A stretch of 64,000 nt of DNA from Shimia sp. (GCF_022448905.1 NZ_JAKVCW010000001.1:1-64000), one strand, 5' to 3'. Positions 1-7,890 are shown, numbered from the stretch's first letter. The notes: generated by a model not told the origin, from the sequence alone. A program made the numbers and translations.

Positions 1-22
1 GCCTCTTCAGTTCAGACTACGG

Positions 23-49
23 AAAGGCCGCCCAATGGGCGGCCTTTTT
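23..49 (+). terminator. Rho-independent terminator of a gene left of the window
   Basis: An 11-bp perfect stem (AAAGGCCGCCC / GGGCGGCCTTT) with a 3-nt loop runs straight into a short T tract. It points rightwards, so it most likely ends a plus-strand gene that lies before base 1. On the other strand it could also stop read-through from the small minus-strand gene that ends at 130. Confidence 0.8.
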
Positions 50-129
50 GCTTTGGGGTGGGGGGCGAGGTGAGCCTAGACACGCCAATTATGCGCAATG
101 CGGGAACGGCAGCGACCGAGTCAGGGCAC

Positions 130-477
130 TCATTTCGCGTGCGCCTTGCGACTGTCGGACGGGGCCTGCTCGCGGTCGAACTTACCGTAGTCACGTATGA
201 CGCTGGCGATGCGGAGTCGGTAGTCCTCAAACACAGCGGCCCGCCCCCTTGCCTGCGCCCCGCGATGCTCATTCAAATTGCGCCAGCGAGCAATTGCTGC
301 TTCATCTTCGAAGAAAGAAAGAGACAAGATTTTGCGTGGGTCAGTCAGGCTCTGGAAGCGTTCAACCGAGATGAAGCCCTCGATCTGATTCAGCATCGGA
401 CGCATCTCGGACGCGATGTCGAGATATCCCCCTTTGCACCCGTCCGCCGGTTCGACTTCAAAAATGACCGCGATCAC
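130..477 (-). CDS. ABM/NIPSNAP-like small monooxygenase-fold protein
   Basis: A 115-residue protein that opens MIAVIFEVEPADG and carries the signature FISVERFQSL...ILSLSFFEDEAAIARWRN. This is the pattern of dimeric alpha/beta antibiotic-biosynthesis-monooxygenase (ABM) domain proteins. Such proteins act on small aromatic or quinone substrates or have unknown targets, and no substrate can be read here. The start codon overlaps the stop of the NIPSNAP-like gene upstream by 4 bp, so the two are translationally coupled. The C-terminal tail after residue 95 is charged and probably disordered. GC is a little lower than in the bulk of the window. The family call is good; the function is open. Confidence 0.75.
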   Translation of the reverse strand: MIAVIFEVEPADGCKGGYLDIASEMRPMLNQIEGFISVERFQSLTDPRKILSLSFFEDEAAIARWRNLNEHRGAQARGRAAVFEDYRLRIASVIRDYGKFDREQAPSDSRKAHAK

Positions 478-803
478 GTTTCGACACCAGGATTGTGTGG
501 CGCAGAAGCGAGCTTTAGGAATGTTCTGTCTTCACGCAGCAGGAATTTCTCTTTCTGGGCAAACTTGTAGTTCTCACGGCCAATGGGGTCTGCTGACAAT
601 CGCGACCTATAAGCTTCATAGTCTGCGAGGCTTTTCACATTGTAGATCCCGTAGGCGAGCGTGGATGACCCTTCATGGGGGGCATAATATCCGATCAGAT
701 CTGCGCCACAGCGCGGGATCGCCTGCCCCCAGTTGCGGGAATACTCTTCAAACTGAGCCTTTTTAGTGGGGTCAATTTGGTAGCGAATGATGCAGGTCAA
801 CAT
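474..803 (-). CDS. NIPSNAP family protein
   Basis: A 109-residue protein that starts MLTCIIRYQIDPTKKAQFEEY, with GADLIGYYAPHEGSSTLAYGIYNVKSLADYEAYRSRL in the middle. This is characteristic of the NIPSNAP / ferredoxin-like dimeric alpha-beta barrel family. An AAGGATCC stretch sits just upstream of the ATG. The gene leads a two-gene operon with the ABM-like gene (4-bp overlap) and is divergent from the ArsR-type regulator at 878, which makes it the obvious target of that regulator. Enzymatic activity is not established for most members of the family. Confidence 0.8.
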   Translation of the reverse strand: MLTCIIRYQIDPTKKAQFEEYSRNWGQAIPRCGADLIGYYAPHEGSSTLAYGIYNVKSLADYEAYRSRLSADPIGRENYKFAQKEKFLLREDRTFLKLASAPHNPGVET

Positions 804-837
804 TTAAGGATCCTTTCAGTTTGTTTTTTCCGGTCTA

Positions 838-869
838 CCTAATTGCGACAAGTAGATGCTTCGATTAGG
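838..869. promoter_or_regulatory. Inverted repeat between divergent NIPSNAP and ArsR genes
   Basis: CCTAAT (838-843) and ATTAGG (864-869) form an exact 6-bp inverted repeat. It extends to 7 of 8 bases if the inner TG/CG pairs are counted, and the arm centres are 26 bp apart. It lies in the 74-bp gap between the two divergent genes, just before the regulator's start codon. This is where an autoregulatory ArsR operator is expected. No binding data exist, and short arms can arise by chance. Confidence 0.35.
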
Positions 870-877
870 GTCGAACT

Positions 878-1561
878 ATGAAGGAAGGTCCTGATATTGC
901 ACATGTCGCCGCGCTGATCGGTGACCCTGCCCGCGCCAACATGCTGACCGCGCTCATGGGCGGCAAAGCCTTGACCGTGAGCGAGTTGGCAGAAGAGGCA
1001 GGCGTTACCATTCAGACCGCCAGCTCTCATCTGTCGAAACTTGATGGAGGCGGTTTGTTGCGTCCTCGCAAGCAAGGTCGACACAAGTATTTTTCTCTCG
1101 CAAATGACGACGTTGCGCATGTTTTGGAAGGCTTGATGGGGTTAGCTGCGGGATCGGGCCGTCTTCGCAAACGTACCGGGCCAAAAGACGCCGCGTTGCG
1201 ACAGGCACGCGTCTGCTACAACCATCTTGCAGGAGAGTTGGGTACGCAAATGTTCGACAGCTTGATTATGCAGGGCCATCTAGTCTTTGACGGTGATGAC
1301 CTCCATCTAACGCGTTCCGGCCAAGCATTTGTAACAGAGCTCGGAATTGATTTAGCTGAACTACGCAAAAACAAATCAACGCTGTGCCGTGAGTGTCTGG
1401 ACTGGAGTGAACGCAGGTCACATCTGGCAGGCAGCCTTGGCCGTGCGTTCCTCAGCCGATTTGAAGGTCTTTCGTGGGCCAAGCGCGATCAGACAACCCG
1501 CGTGATTTCATTCTCGGCAAATGGAATCGCGGAATTTAAACGACTTTTCCCTGCTGTTTGA
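878..1561 (+). CDS. ArsR-family winged-helix transcriptional regulator
   Basis: A 227-residue protein with an N-terminal HTH of ArsR type: VAALIGDPARANMLTALMG (about 8-30), then ELAEEAGVTIQTASSHLSKL (about 40-60) and GRHKYFSL as the wing. The C-terminal part holds a cysteine pair, CRECLDWSERRSHLAGSLGRAFLSRF (about 172-200), typical of the longer ArsR proteins that pair with antibiotic-monooxygenase or NIPSNAP genes. The divergent small genes at 130-803 are the probable targets. GC is lower (about 54 percent by eye) than in the genes to the right. The ligand is unknown, though the Cys-rich C-terminus suggests a redox or metal signal. Confidence 0.85.
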   Translation: MKEGPDIAHVAALIGDPARANMLTALMGGKALTVSELAEEAGVTIQTASSHLSKLDGGGLLRPRKQGRHKYFSLANDDVAHVLEGLMGLAAGSGRLRKRTGPKDAALRQARVCYNHLAGELGTQMFDSLIMQGHLVFDGDDLHLTRSGQAFVTELGIDLAELRKNKSTLCRECLDWSERRSHLAGSLGRAFLSRFEGLSWAKRDQTTRVISFSANGIAEFKRLFPAV

Positions 1562-1673
1562 CCTTGCCTGAAAGTCGGGACCAGACATTGGCACAGCCGC
1601 AGCGAAAGCTCACTTTGTACGCATAGGGGGCGAAAAGGGGCGATGCGGGGGCGTCACTCAGTGCCAGATGAGT

Positions 1674-2405
1674 CTAGGCTGATGTGGTGGGGTTCTCTGA
1701 AGGCTTGCCCAGTGCCGCATCAGCGGCATCGGTGATCTCGTCGAGCGATTGTTGCAGGCTCAGTCGCAGGGCTTCGGTTTCGTCTTCGGTGGGTTTGCGT
1801 GGCACCGCGTCGGTCCATTCCTGACAGGTGATGATCCCGCGCGAAAACGGCAGGGGCAGCATTTGCTTGTCCCAGGTCGGTAGGCGCAGGACGCGTTTTT
1901 GCGCGAAGGCCAGCGTGAACACCCGCGCGCCGGTGGAGCGTGCCCAAATCAGTGGCACGGTGGAGGCGACGCGGGCAGGGCCGCGGGGGCCGTCGGGCAC
2001 CACACCCAGCGAGCAGCCTTCGCGGTGGCGTTTGAGCACTTCACGGGACAAGGTCACGTGGCGTTGGTGGCTGGACATTGGGATGGTTTCCCAGCCCAGA
2101 CGCACGAGGATTTGCCCGGCGAGCCGTCCGGCACGGGCGGCGGAGGTGAGCGAAACCACGCGGGCGCCCTTGGGGGCGTTGACCATATAGGGGCCAAGAA
2201 TCAGCCGTTGGTGCCACACTGTGGTGATCACAGCCTCACCGCGGGCGAGGCAGGCGTCGAGTTCTTCACAGCCGGTGCGCTCAAATCGGGAGGTCTTGAA
2301 GGCGAATCGTACATAGGCGGCAAACATGCCTTCCACGGCGCGGTTCACACGCGGGCTATTGGCGATGTTTTTGCGCAAACGATTGAGCGATTGCTTCAGC
2401 GACAT
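1674..2405 (-). CDS. Lysophospholipid acyltransferase family protein (DUF374)
   Basis: The start at 2405 (MSLKQSLNRLRKN) is chosen because AGAGG lies 9 bases upstream; an in-frame ATG at 2453 would add 16 residues of no family resemblance. The 243-residue product has the acyltransferase-like WHQRLIL motif with its histidine near residue 63, and PDGPRGPA near 135. These are the two landmarks of DUF374 proteins, which resemble LpxL/PlsC acyltransferases and are thought to act on lipid A or phospholipids at the inner membrane. It is a single gene, transcribed away from tRNA-Trp. The acyl acceptor cannot be read from the sequence. Confidence 0.85.
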   Translation of the reverse strand: MSLKQSLNRLRKNIANSPRVNRAVEGMFAAYVRFAFKTSRFERTGCEELDACLARGEAVITTVWHQRLILGPYMVNAPKGARVVSLTSAARAGRLAGQILVRLGWETIPMSSHQRHVTLSREVLKRHREGCSLGVVPDGPRGPARVASTVPLIWARSTGARVFTLAFAQKRVLRLPTWDKQMLPLPFSRGIITCQEWTDAVPRKPTEDETEALRLSLQQSLDEITDAADAALGKPSENPTTSA

Positions 2406-2490
2406 GGGGGCAAAACCTCTTGAGTGCGCACCTCTCATACAGGGGCAATTCAAAGCTGACCAGTCTTGCGATTTTTGCGCGTTTTACCTC

Positions 2491-2519
2491 TTGCCACCGG
2501 CGCGAGGGTGCCTTACGAA
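2491..2519 (+). promoter_or_regulatory. Sigma-70 type promoter of tRNA-Trp
   Basis: TTGCCA (2491-2496) and TACGAA (2514-2519) are separated by 17 bp and would start transcription about 6 bp before the mature tRNA at 2532. Spacing and position fit a housekeeping promoter. The boxes match consensus at four positions each. Confidence 0.5.
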
Positions 2520-2531
2520 ACACCCCACGTT

Positions 2532-2607
2532 AGGGGTATAGCTCAGTTGGTAGAGCGACGGTCTCCAAAACCGTAGGTCCCGGGTTCGAGCCCTGGTGCC
2601 CCTGCCA
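2532..2607 (+). tRNA. tRNA-Trp (CCA anticodon)
   Basis: A 76-nt cloverleaf. The acceptor stem AGGGGTA pairs with TGCCCCT. The D arm contains AGCTCAGTTGGTAGAGC. The anticodon stem ACGGT/ACCGT frames the loop CTCCAAA, giving anticodon CCA. The T arm contains GGTTCGAGCC, and the CCA end is encoded. It stands alone with its own promoter and terminator. In many proteobacteria tRNA-Trp precedes secE-nusG, but here the next gene is zapE on the other strand. Confidence 0.97.
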
Positions 2608-2632
2608 TTTCCCAAAGATTTGGACACGTCTC

Positions 2633-2657
2633 AAAGCCCCTTCGGGGGCTTTTTGTT
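2633..2657 (+). terminator. Terminator of tRNA-Trp
   Basis: AAAGCCCC and GGGGCTTT form an 8-bp stem around a TTCG tetraloop, followed by a T-rich tail. It begins 26 bp after the tRNA. Read from the other strand the tail is not T-rich, so it serves the tRNA rather than zapE. Confidence 0.85.
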
Positions 2658-2681
2658 TTGTGGTTTGGTGTGAGGGCAGGA

Positions 2682-3746
2682 CTAGCTGTCTTTGCCCCAC
2701 TCGGCGTCCTGCATTTCACGCAGGCGGGAGGCGGTGCGTTCAAACTCAAAGATGCCCTCGCCCTCAAGGTAGAGCATTTCCGGCTCGGCGGCGGCGGAGC
2801 AGATCAAGCGGACCTTGGCTTCATAGAGCGCGTCAATCAGAGTCACGAAACGTTTGGCTTCGTTGAAATTGTTGCGGCTGAGCGTGGGGATGTCCTCAAG
2901 GATCAGCACTTTCACCGCATTGGCCACCGCAAGATAGTCGCCGGGGCCAAGCATCTTGCCGCAGAGATCAAAGAAGCTCGCGCGGCCAATGCCGTTGCGG
3001 TAGGCGGGCAGGGTGACTTCGCGGCCCTTTACGGTGAGCACCAGCGGCTCGGCGGCACCGCCGGTGAGATCGTCCCAAATGGCGCGGATTTGCGCGCGGG
3101 CCTCAGACCCGGCCTGCACAAAGTAGACCTGATTTCCGGCGAGGCGGTTTTGGCGGTAGTCGGTGGGGCTGACCATTTCCCAGACCCGCATCTGCTCTTT
3201 GATCAGGGCGATAAAAGGCAGAAAAAGCTGGCGGTTGAGGCCGTTTTTATAGAGATCATCCGGGATGCGGTTGGAGGTGGTGACAATCACCACACCCGCC
3301 TCAAACAGTTGCTCAAACAGGCGCCCGACAATCATCGCGTCGGTGATGTCGGTGATCTGCATTTCATCAAAGGCCAGCACGCGCACGCTGGCCGCCACAG
3401 CTTTGGCAACGGGTTGCACTGTGTCCTCAACACCTTCGGAACGAGCCTTGTGCATGGCTTCGTGGATTTCCTGCATAAAGGCGTGAAAGTGTACACGGCG
3501 CACGGGCACGTTAAGGCTGTCGACAAACAAGTCCATCAGCATGGATTTGCCGCGTCCAACACCCCCCCAAAGATAGAGGCCCTGCACCGGCTCTGGGGTG
3601 GATTTGCGGAACCAGCTTTTCTTCATAGGCTTGGCCAGATCACTGCGGATGCGTTCAAATTCCGGCAGCACCGCGACCTGGGCGTCGTCGGCGTGTAGGG
3701 TTCCGTCAGCCACGCGGGCGGCGTAAATCTCGGGCAAGCTATCCAT
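2682..3746 (-). CDS. zapE: Cell division protein ZapE / AFG1-family ATPase
   Basis: A 354-residue P-loop ATPase. The Walker A motif GGVGRGKS is at residues 61-68, and Walker B is in VLAFDEMQITD (Asp127, Glu128). A family-specific HFHAFM segment lies at about 86-91, and the arginine-finger region VVIVTTSNRIPDDLY follows. The length matches bacterial ZapE, which binds FtsZ at the division site, and mitochondrial AFG1/LACE1, which helps remove damaged membrane proteins. It is a single gene, divergent from the MFS gene at 3889. In many alphaproteobacteria zapE sits close to the sdh/mdh genes, which is not the case here. Confidence 0.93.
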   Translation of the reverse strand: MDSLPEIYAARVADGTLHADDAQVAVLPEFERIRSDLAKPMKKSWFRKSTPEPVQGLYLWGGVGRGKSMLMDLFVDSLNVPVRRVHFHAFMQEIHEAMHKARSEGVEDTVQPVAKAVAASVRVLAFDEMQITDITDAMIVGRLFEQLFEAGVVIVTTSNRIPDDLYKNGLNRQLFLPFIALIKEQMRVWEMVSPTDYRQNRLAGNQVYFVQAGSEARAQIRAIWDDLTGGAAEPLVLTVKGREVTLPAYRNGIGRASFFDLCGKMLGPGDYLAVANAVKVLILEDIPTLSRNNFNEAKRFVTLIDALYEAKVRLICSAAAEPEMLYLEGEGIFEFERTASRLREMQDAEWGKDS

Positions 3747-3820
3747 ACAAACCCCTTAGCCAATTGAAGCGGTGAGGAAAAGGGCCACGCCGGACCCTAT
3801 GACAGACTGTTATGAGGGGG

Positions 3821-3861
3821 TGAACAAATGCTGAATTGACCTTAGGTGCTTCATTTGTTCA
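3821..3861. promoter_or_regulatory. Perfect 10-bp inverted repeat flanking the MFS promoter
   Basis: TGAACAAATG (3821-3830) and CATTTGTTCA (3852-3861) are exact inverted copies whose centres lie 31 bp apart, about three helical turns. A TTGACC -35 box (3836-3841) lies between the arms, and the right arm runs into the -10 region. This geometry suits a repressor or activator dimer pair controlling the MFS gene at 3889. No regulator gene is adjacent. Confidence 0.6.
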
Positions 3862-3888
3862 GAATCCGCCTGCGCAAACAGGAGCAAG

Positions 3889-5133
3889 ATGATGAGTGCC
3901 AAGACCCCGTTGATGTCCCCGGTTTTGATGGTGGGCTGTATCATCATCCTTGTGAGCTTTGCCATTCGGGCGAGCTTTGGGGTGTTTCAGATCCCGATTG
4001 CCGAAGAGTTTGGCTGGCTGCGCAGTGAGTTTTCGCTGGCGATTGCGATTCAGAACCTGGCCTGGGGCATTGGGCAGCCGATTTTTGGGGCCATTGCCGA
4101 GAAGATTGGCGACCGGAAAGCGATCATTCTGGGTGCGTTGACCTATGCGGCGGGGCTGGTGCTGTCGTCCTTCGCAGTGACGCCGGAAGCGCATCAGATG
4201 CTTGAAATCCTTGTGGGATTTGGTGTCGCGGGCACCGGCTTTGGTGTGATCCTTGCGGTGGTCGGCCGGGCGAGTTCGGATGAGAACCGCTCGATGTCTT
4301 TGGCCATTGCCACGGCGGCGGGATCAGCCGGTCAGGTGTTTGGGGCGCCGATGGCGGAATGGATGTTGTCGTTCATGAGCTGGCAGCAGACTTTTGTGGT
4401 GTTTGCGATTGCGATTTTGGCGGTCCTGCTGCTTTTGCCCGCGATGCGGGCGCCAGCGGCGGCGAGCAAAGAAGAGCTGCAGGAGAGCATGGGCGAAATC
4501 CTGAAGCGGGCCTTTAAAGATCCGTCTTACACGTTGATCTTCCTGGGCTTCTTCAGCTGTGGCTATCAACTGGCCTTTGTCACCGCGCATTTCCCGGCGA
4601 TGATCACCGAGATGTGTGGGCCGATTGCGCCGGGCTCAACGCTGGCAAATATGGGGATCACTTCGACGTCTACGCTGGGCGCAGTGGCGATTTCGCTGAT
4701 TGGTCTGGCCAATATTGGCGGCACCTTGCTGGCCGGTTGGGCGGGCAAGCACTTCCCGAAAAAGTACCTGTTGGCAGGGATTTACACCGGGCGCACATTA
4801 GCCGCAGCGGTCTTTATTCTGATGCCGATTACGCCGATGAGCGTGATTGTGTTCTCTGTGGTGATGGGCTCGCTGTGGCTGGCAACCGTGCCGCTGACCT
4901 CCGGTCTGGTCGCGCATCTCTATGGGCTGCGCTACATGGGCACGCTTTACGGGATTGTGTTCTTCTCCCACCAGCTTGGCAGCTTCCTCGGCGTGTGGCT
5001 GGGTGGTCGGATGTACGACCTGTATGGTGACTACACACTGGTGTGGTGGGTTGGTGTTGGCGTGGGCGCGTTCAGTGCAATTGTACACCTGCCGATCCGC
5101 GAAAATCGGACGCCAGAGGCTGTCGCCGCATAG
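3889..5133 (+). CDS. MFS transporter
   Basis: A 414-residue protein with about 12 hydrophobic segments. The segment-2/3 loop carries GDRKAIILG, the usual MFS motif A variant (G-D-R-K). The N-terminal signature FAIRASFGVFQIPIAEEFGW is typical of the oxalate/formate-antiporter-like and monocarboxylate-like group that is abundant in Roseobacters. AGGAGC lies 3-8 bases before the ATG pair; the start could be the second ATG at 3892. The substrate is probably an organic anion, but this is inference. The gene has its own promoter with a striking inverted repeat (3821-3861) and converges on the ornithine-cyclodeaminase-like gene. Confidence 0.88.
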   Translation: MMSAKTPLMSPVLMVGCIIILVSFAIRASFGVFQIPIAEEFGWLRSEFSLAIAIQNLAWGIGQPIFGAIAEKIGDRKAIILGALTYAAGLVLSSFAVTPEAHQMLEILVGFGVAGTGFGVILAVVGRASSDENRSMSLAIATAAGSAGQVFGAPMAEWMLSFMSWQQTFVVFAIAILAVLLLLPAMRAPAAASKEELQESMGEILKRAFKDPSYTLIFLGFFSCGYQLAFVTAHFPAMITEMCGPIAPGSTLANMGITSTSTLGAVAISLIGLANIGGTLLAGWAGKHFPKKYLLAGIYTGRTLAAAVFILMPITPMSVIVFSVVMGSLWLATVPLTSGLVAHLYGLRYMGTLYGIVFFSHQLGSFLGVWLGGRMYDLYGDYTLVWWVGVGVGAFSAIVHLPIRENRTPEAVAA

Positions 5134-5140
5134 GGGCAAG

Positions 5141-5173
5141 TGGGGGCCAGCCCCCACACCCCCGGGATATTTT
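5141..5173 (+). repeat. GC stem plus CCCCCGGGATATTT element, copy 1
   Basis: A 7-bp stem (TGGGGGC / GCCCCCA, loop CA) is followed by CACCCCCGGGATATTTT. The same arrangement recurs at 25907-25958 and, reversed, at 48753-48800. It lies 8 bp after the MFS stop codon. The stem may terminate or protect the transcript; the GGGATATTT part is conserved in sequence rather than in structure. Confidence 0.6.
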
Positions 5174-5211
5174 GAGCAAGAAGAAGCGCTTGCGTTAACC
5201 AACCGAAACCT

Positions 5212-5246
5212 ACGTCGGTACTGCGTCGGTATCGTGACTGTTTTGC
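5212..5246. repeat. 35-bp dispersed repeat, copy 1
   Basis: This copy matches 33 of 35 bases of 55502-55536. Inside it the 8-mer CGTCGGTA occurs twice, 11 bp apart, followed by GACTGTTTTGC. It lies between the converging MFS and ornithine-cyclodeaminase-like genes. It is not coding in any convincing frame. Confidence 0.65.
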
Positions 5247-5308
5247 AGAGGCAGGGAAATTTCAAGGCCGTTGCGGGTTATCGCAGCGGCCTTTGCTTTA
5301 AGAAGAGC

Positions 5309-6226
5309 TTAGGACTGTGCCGCTTGCCACTGATCGAGAATGTAGCGGCTGGTCATCAGGTCGAGGTGCGCGCCGCCGCCGTTTTTGAACAGGGTGATTT
5401 GATCGTCCGAGGTGCGGGTGAACTTGTCGAGGCTGTAGTAATCCGCCAGCACGTCTTCGCGGGTGATCACGCCTTCGGCGAGCGGGATTTTCAACTCGCC
5501 AATGTGATCCAGCGTGGTGTCGTAGCTGTCGACAAAGAGGCTGGCGCGGTTGAGGGCGGTGTTGTCGATTTCGCGCATGTCGGGGCGGTAGGCACCGATC
5601 AGGTCGATGTGCTGGCCCGGTTGCAGCCAATCGCCGCGCAGGGTGGGTTCGGTGGACATGGTGGCGGAGGTCACGATGTCAGCCTCGCCGAAAGCCTGTT
5701 CGAGATTGGTCGCGACCTTAAGGCCGTCGATTTCGGCGGCCATTTTTTCGGCGTTGGCCTGCGTGCGGTTCCAGACCGTGAATTCTGCGTCAGGGAAGAC
5801 GGCGGAGTAGGCGGCGTGCAGATTGCGGCCCACGGTGCCTGCGCCGACGATCAGGATTTTGGAGCTGCCCGGGCGGGCAAGGCGGCGGGCGGCCAAGAGG
5901 CTATCCCCAGCGGTTTTCCATTTTGTGACCAAGTGGAAGTCGATCAGCGCGGACAGGATGCCGTGGGCATCGTCAAACAGCGTGACCGCGCCGTGGATCA
6001 TCGGCACGTCCTGAGACGGGTTGTCCGGGAAGACGGTGGCAGATTTCACCGCGATGCCAAGGCCGTCGATCCAGGCTTGGCGCTGCAGCAGCGTGTCTTT
6101 GCCGCGGTAGAGGAAGCTGTCGGAGATTTCCGCTTTGGGCAGGCTGTGGCCTGCGGCGAGCGCATCGGTCAGCCCAAGCCAGTTGATATTCTTCTCGCCC
6201 TCGTCAAAGGAGATGATCGTGGTCAT
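5309..6226 (-). CDS. Ornithine cyclodeaminase / mu-crystallin family protein
   Basis: A 305-residue protein with the Rossmann motif KILIVGAGTVGRNL (about residues 124-137), VTSATMSTEPTL near 190 and GAYRPDMREID near 212. All are hallmarks of the ornithine cyclodeaminase/mu-crystallin family. Members cyclise ornithine to proline, reduce cyclic imines such as delta1-pyrroline-2-carboxylate, or dehydrogenate alanine, and the sequence alone does not decide among these. It sits behind the HAD gene with a 4-bp overlap, so the two form an operon. It converges on the MFS gene. Confidence 0.88.
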   Translation of the reverse strand: MTTIISFDEGEKNINWLGLTDALAAGHSLPKAEISDSFLYRGKDTLLQRQAWIDGLGIAVKSATVFPDNPSQDVPMIHGAVTLFDDAHGILSALIDFHLVTKWKTAGDSLLAARRLARPGSSKILIVGAGTVGRNLHAAYSAVFPDAEFTVWNRTQANAEKMAAEIDGLKVATNLEQAFGEADIVTSATMSTEPTLRGDWLQPGQHIDLIGAYRPDMREIDNTALNRASLFVDSYDTTLDHIGELKIPLAEGVITREDVLADYYSLDKFTRTSDDQITLFKNGGGAHLDLMTSRYILDQWQAAQS

Positions 6227-6846
6227 TTGGCTTCCTCCTCGGTGAGCAGGCCTTCTGCAACGAGGCGGTCGGCCCAGCCCTGTGGGTGTTCAAACAGGTG
6301 GGTCTGCCAGCCGCGTGCCGCAGCCGCTGCGATGTTGTGGGCGCGATCATCGGTGAACAACAGGCGGTTTGGCGCGATGCCGCAGTCTTCCTCGACATGG
6401 GCGTAGATTGCCGGATCAGGCTTGATGAGTTTCAGGCGGCCGGAGACATACTCGCGGTCAAAGCGATTGAGAAACGGATAGACCGCTTGGGACAGGGGGA
6501 AGTTGTCGTGGCCAAAGTTGGTCAGGGTGAAGACGGTCACGCCTTTGTCGACCAGCGCATTGAGCAGGCGCACGGAATGGGGAATGGCCGGGGCGGCCAG
6601 GTCGTTCCAATTGTCGTTCCACATGCGCAACTCGGCCTCATACTCGGGATACTGCGGCACGAGGCTTTCGATCATGCCGGGCAGGGAGGCCCCGGCGTCG
6701 ATCTGTTCATGGTGGTGATGGATGTTGGTGTCGGCAAAGAAGGCTTTGCGGCGGGCTTCGCCGACGGTGCGGTCGTAGAAGTTTTCCGGCTGCCACTGGA
6801 TCAACACATTGCCAATGTCAAAAATCACGGCGTCAATTTGCAACAT
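6223..6846 (-). CDS. HAD-superfamily hydrolase, subfamily IA
   Basis: A 207-residue protein. Motif I is VIFDIGNVLI, with the nucleophile Asp10 and Gly in place of the second Asp. Motif II is the threonine in FTLTNFG (about residue 105), and the later motifs are KPDPAIY (about 146) and LLFTDD (about 166). The pattern is that of YihX-like sugar-phosphate phosphatases and haloacid dehalogenases. The glycine instead of the general-acid Asp occurs in several IA members and does not by itself mean loss of activity. It is the first gene of a two-gene operon with the cyclodeaminase-like gene (4-bp overlap). Confidence 0.88.
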   Translation of the reverse strand: MLQIDAVIFDIGNVLIQWQPENFYDRTVGEARRKAFFADTNIHHHHEQIDAGASLPGMIESLVPQYPEYEAELRMWNDNWNDLAAPAIPHSVRLLNALVDKGVTVFTLTNFGHDNFPLSQAVYPFLNRFDREYVSGRLKLIKPDPAIYAHVEEDCGIAPNRLLFTDDRAHNIAAAAARGWQTHLFEHPQGWADRLVAEGLLTEEEAK

Positions 6847-6927
6847 AATTTGCCCCTGAAAGAATGGTTTGCGCCGACCTTAGTGGGCGCAAGCTGGGAC
6901 GCAAGTGGGGAATGCGTTGGGCTGGGC

Positions 6928-7890
6928 TTAGCGGCGCACGCGGGGACGGTCCGGCACCGGCGCGCTGCCCACTTTGGCTTCGCGCCAGAACACAAACAGA
7001 CCAGCGCCAATGATAAGGGTCATGCCGATCCAGGTGGTGGGCGCAGGCCATTCGCCAAAGATCACGATGCCAAACAGCACGCCCATGGGCATGGCTGCAT
7101 ATTCCAGCGGGGCGATCAGACTGGCCTCGGACACGCGGTAGGCTTGGGAGATGAAGAAGCCGCCAAAGGCGATGGAGCAGCCGAGTAGAAACAGGATGGG
7201 CCAATCGGCGGTGGCGGGCCAGTGCCAGGCGCGCAAAAGAAAGCTGATCATCTCGCCGCCCGCGTTTTCATAGGCCCCATGGCCGAGCAGCAGGCCGACA
7301 CAGGCGGAGACCACAATAAAGACGATCTGGATGAATACGGCCATGGTGGCGGCGCTGTCGGTGGTGCCGATTTTGCGGGTTAGCACGTGCAGAAGCGCAT
7401 AGGCGACGGCGGAGACCAAGGGCAGCAACAGCGCGAGATTGAAGTCGGAGGCGCCAGGGCGGATCATGATTAGGACGCCAATCATACCCGCGGCGACGGC
7501 GGCCTTGCGGCGTGGGCCGATGATCTCTCCCAGCAAGACGGCGCCAAAGAGTGTGATCAGTAGAGGCGAGATGAAGAACACGGCCATGGCGTCGGCCAGT
7601 GGCAGCACGGCCAGGCCGAGAAAGAAGGTGGTGTTGGCAAAAACCACACAGAGGCCGCGCAGGCCGTGCATGCCGAGGCGTTTGGTGCGCAGGGCCGAGA
7701 GCCCGCCTTGGAATGGCACGATCACAATCAGCAGAATGGCCAATCCAATCAGTGAGCGGGTCAGCACAATTTGGTGCAGCGCGTAGTCGCCGGAGAGGAA
7801 TTTGATTGCCGCGTCGTTGATGGCGAAAAAGAAGGTCGCGATCAGGGCGGAGAGCGGGCCAAGAGGCAGAGTTGTGCGGGGCTGAGACAT
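6928..7890 (-). CDS. DMT-family (EamA) transporter
   Basis: The start at 7890 (MSQPRTTLPLGPLSAL) fits the family; an upstream in-frame ATG at 7944 would add a polar leader. The 320-residue product has ten hydrophobic segments arranged as two EamA repeats, the second closing with IAPLEYAAMPMGVLFGIVIFGEWP. Such proteins export metabolites such as amino acids or take up small solutes. The C-terminal tail RPRVRR is positively charged, which suggests a cytoplasmic end. The gene is divergent from the ArsR gene at 7997. Confidence 0.87.
   Translation of the reverse strand: MSQPRTTLPLGPLSALIATFFFAINDAAIKFLSGDYALHQIVLTRSLIGLAILLIVIVPFQGGLSALRTKRLGMHGLRGLCVVFANTTFFLGLAVLPLADAMAVFFISPLLITLFGAVLLGEIIGPRRKAAVAAGMIGVLIMIRPGASDFNLALLLPLVSAVAYALLHVLTRKIGTTDSAATMAVFIQIVFIVVSACVGLLLGHGAYENAGGEMISFLLRAWHWPATADWPILFLLGCSIAFGGFFISQAYRVSEASLIAPLEYAAMPMGVLFGIVIFGEWPAPTTWIGMTLIIGAGLFVFWREAKVGSAPVPDRPRVRR

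Noticed and set aside
2543-2767. A 74-residue minus-strand frame ending APGLEPGTYGFGDRRSTN
   Set aside because: It is the antisense of tRNA-Trp; this peptide is a well-known false annotation over tRNA genes.
4922-6406. A 494-codon plus-strand frame
   Set aside because: It is the shadow of the ornithine-cyclodeaminase-like and HAD genes on the other strand; the peptide is rich in Gly, Ala and Val of the antisense kind and matches no family.
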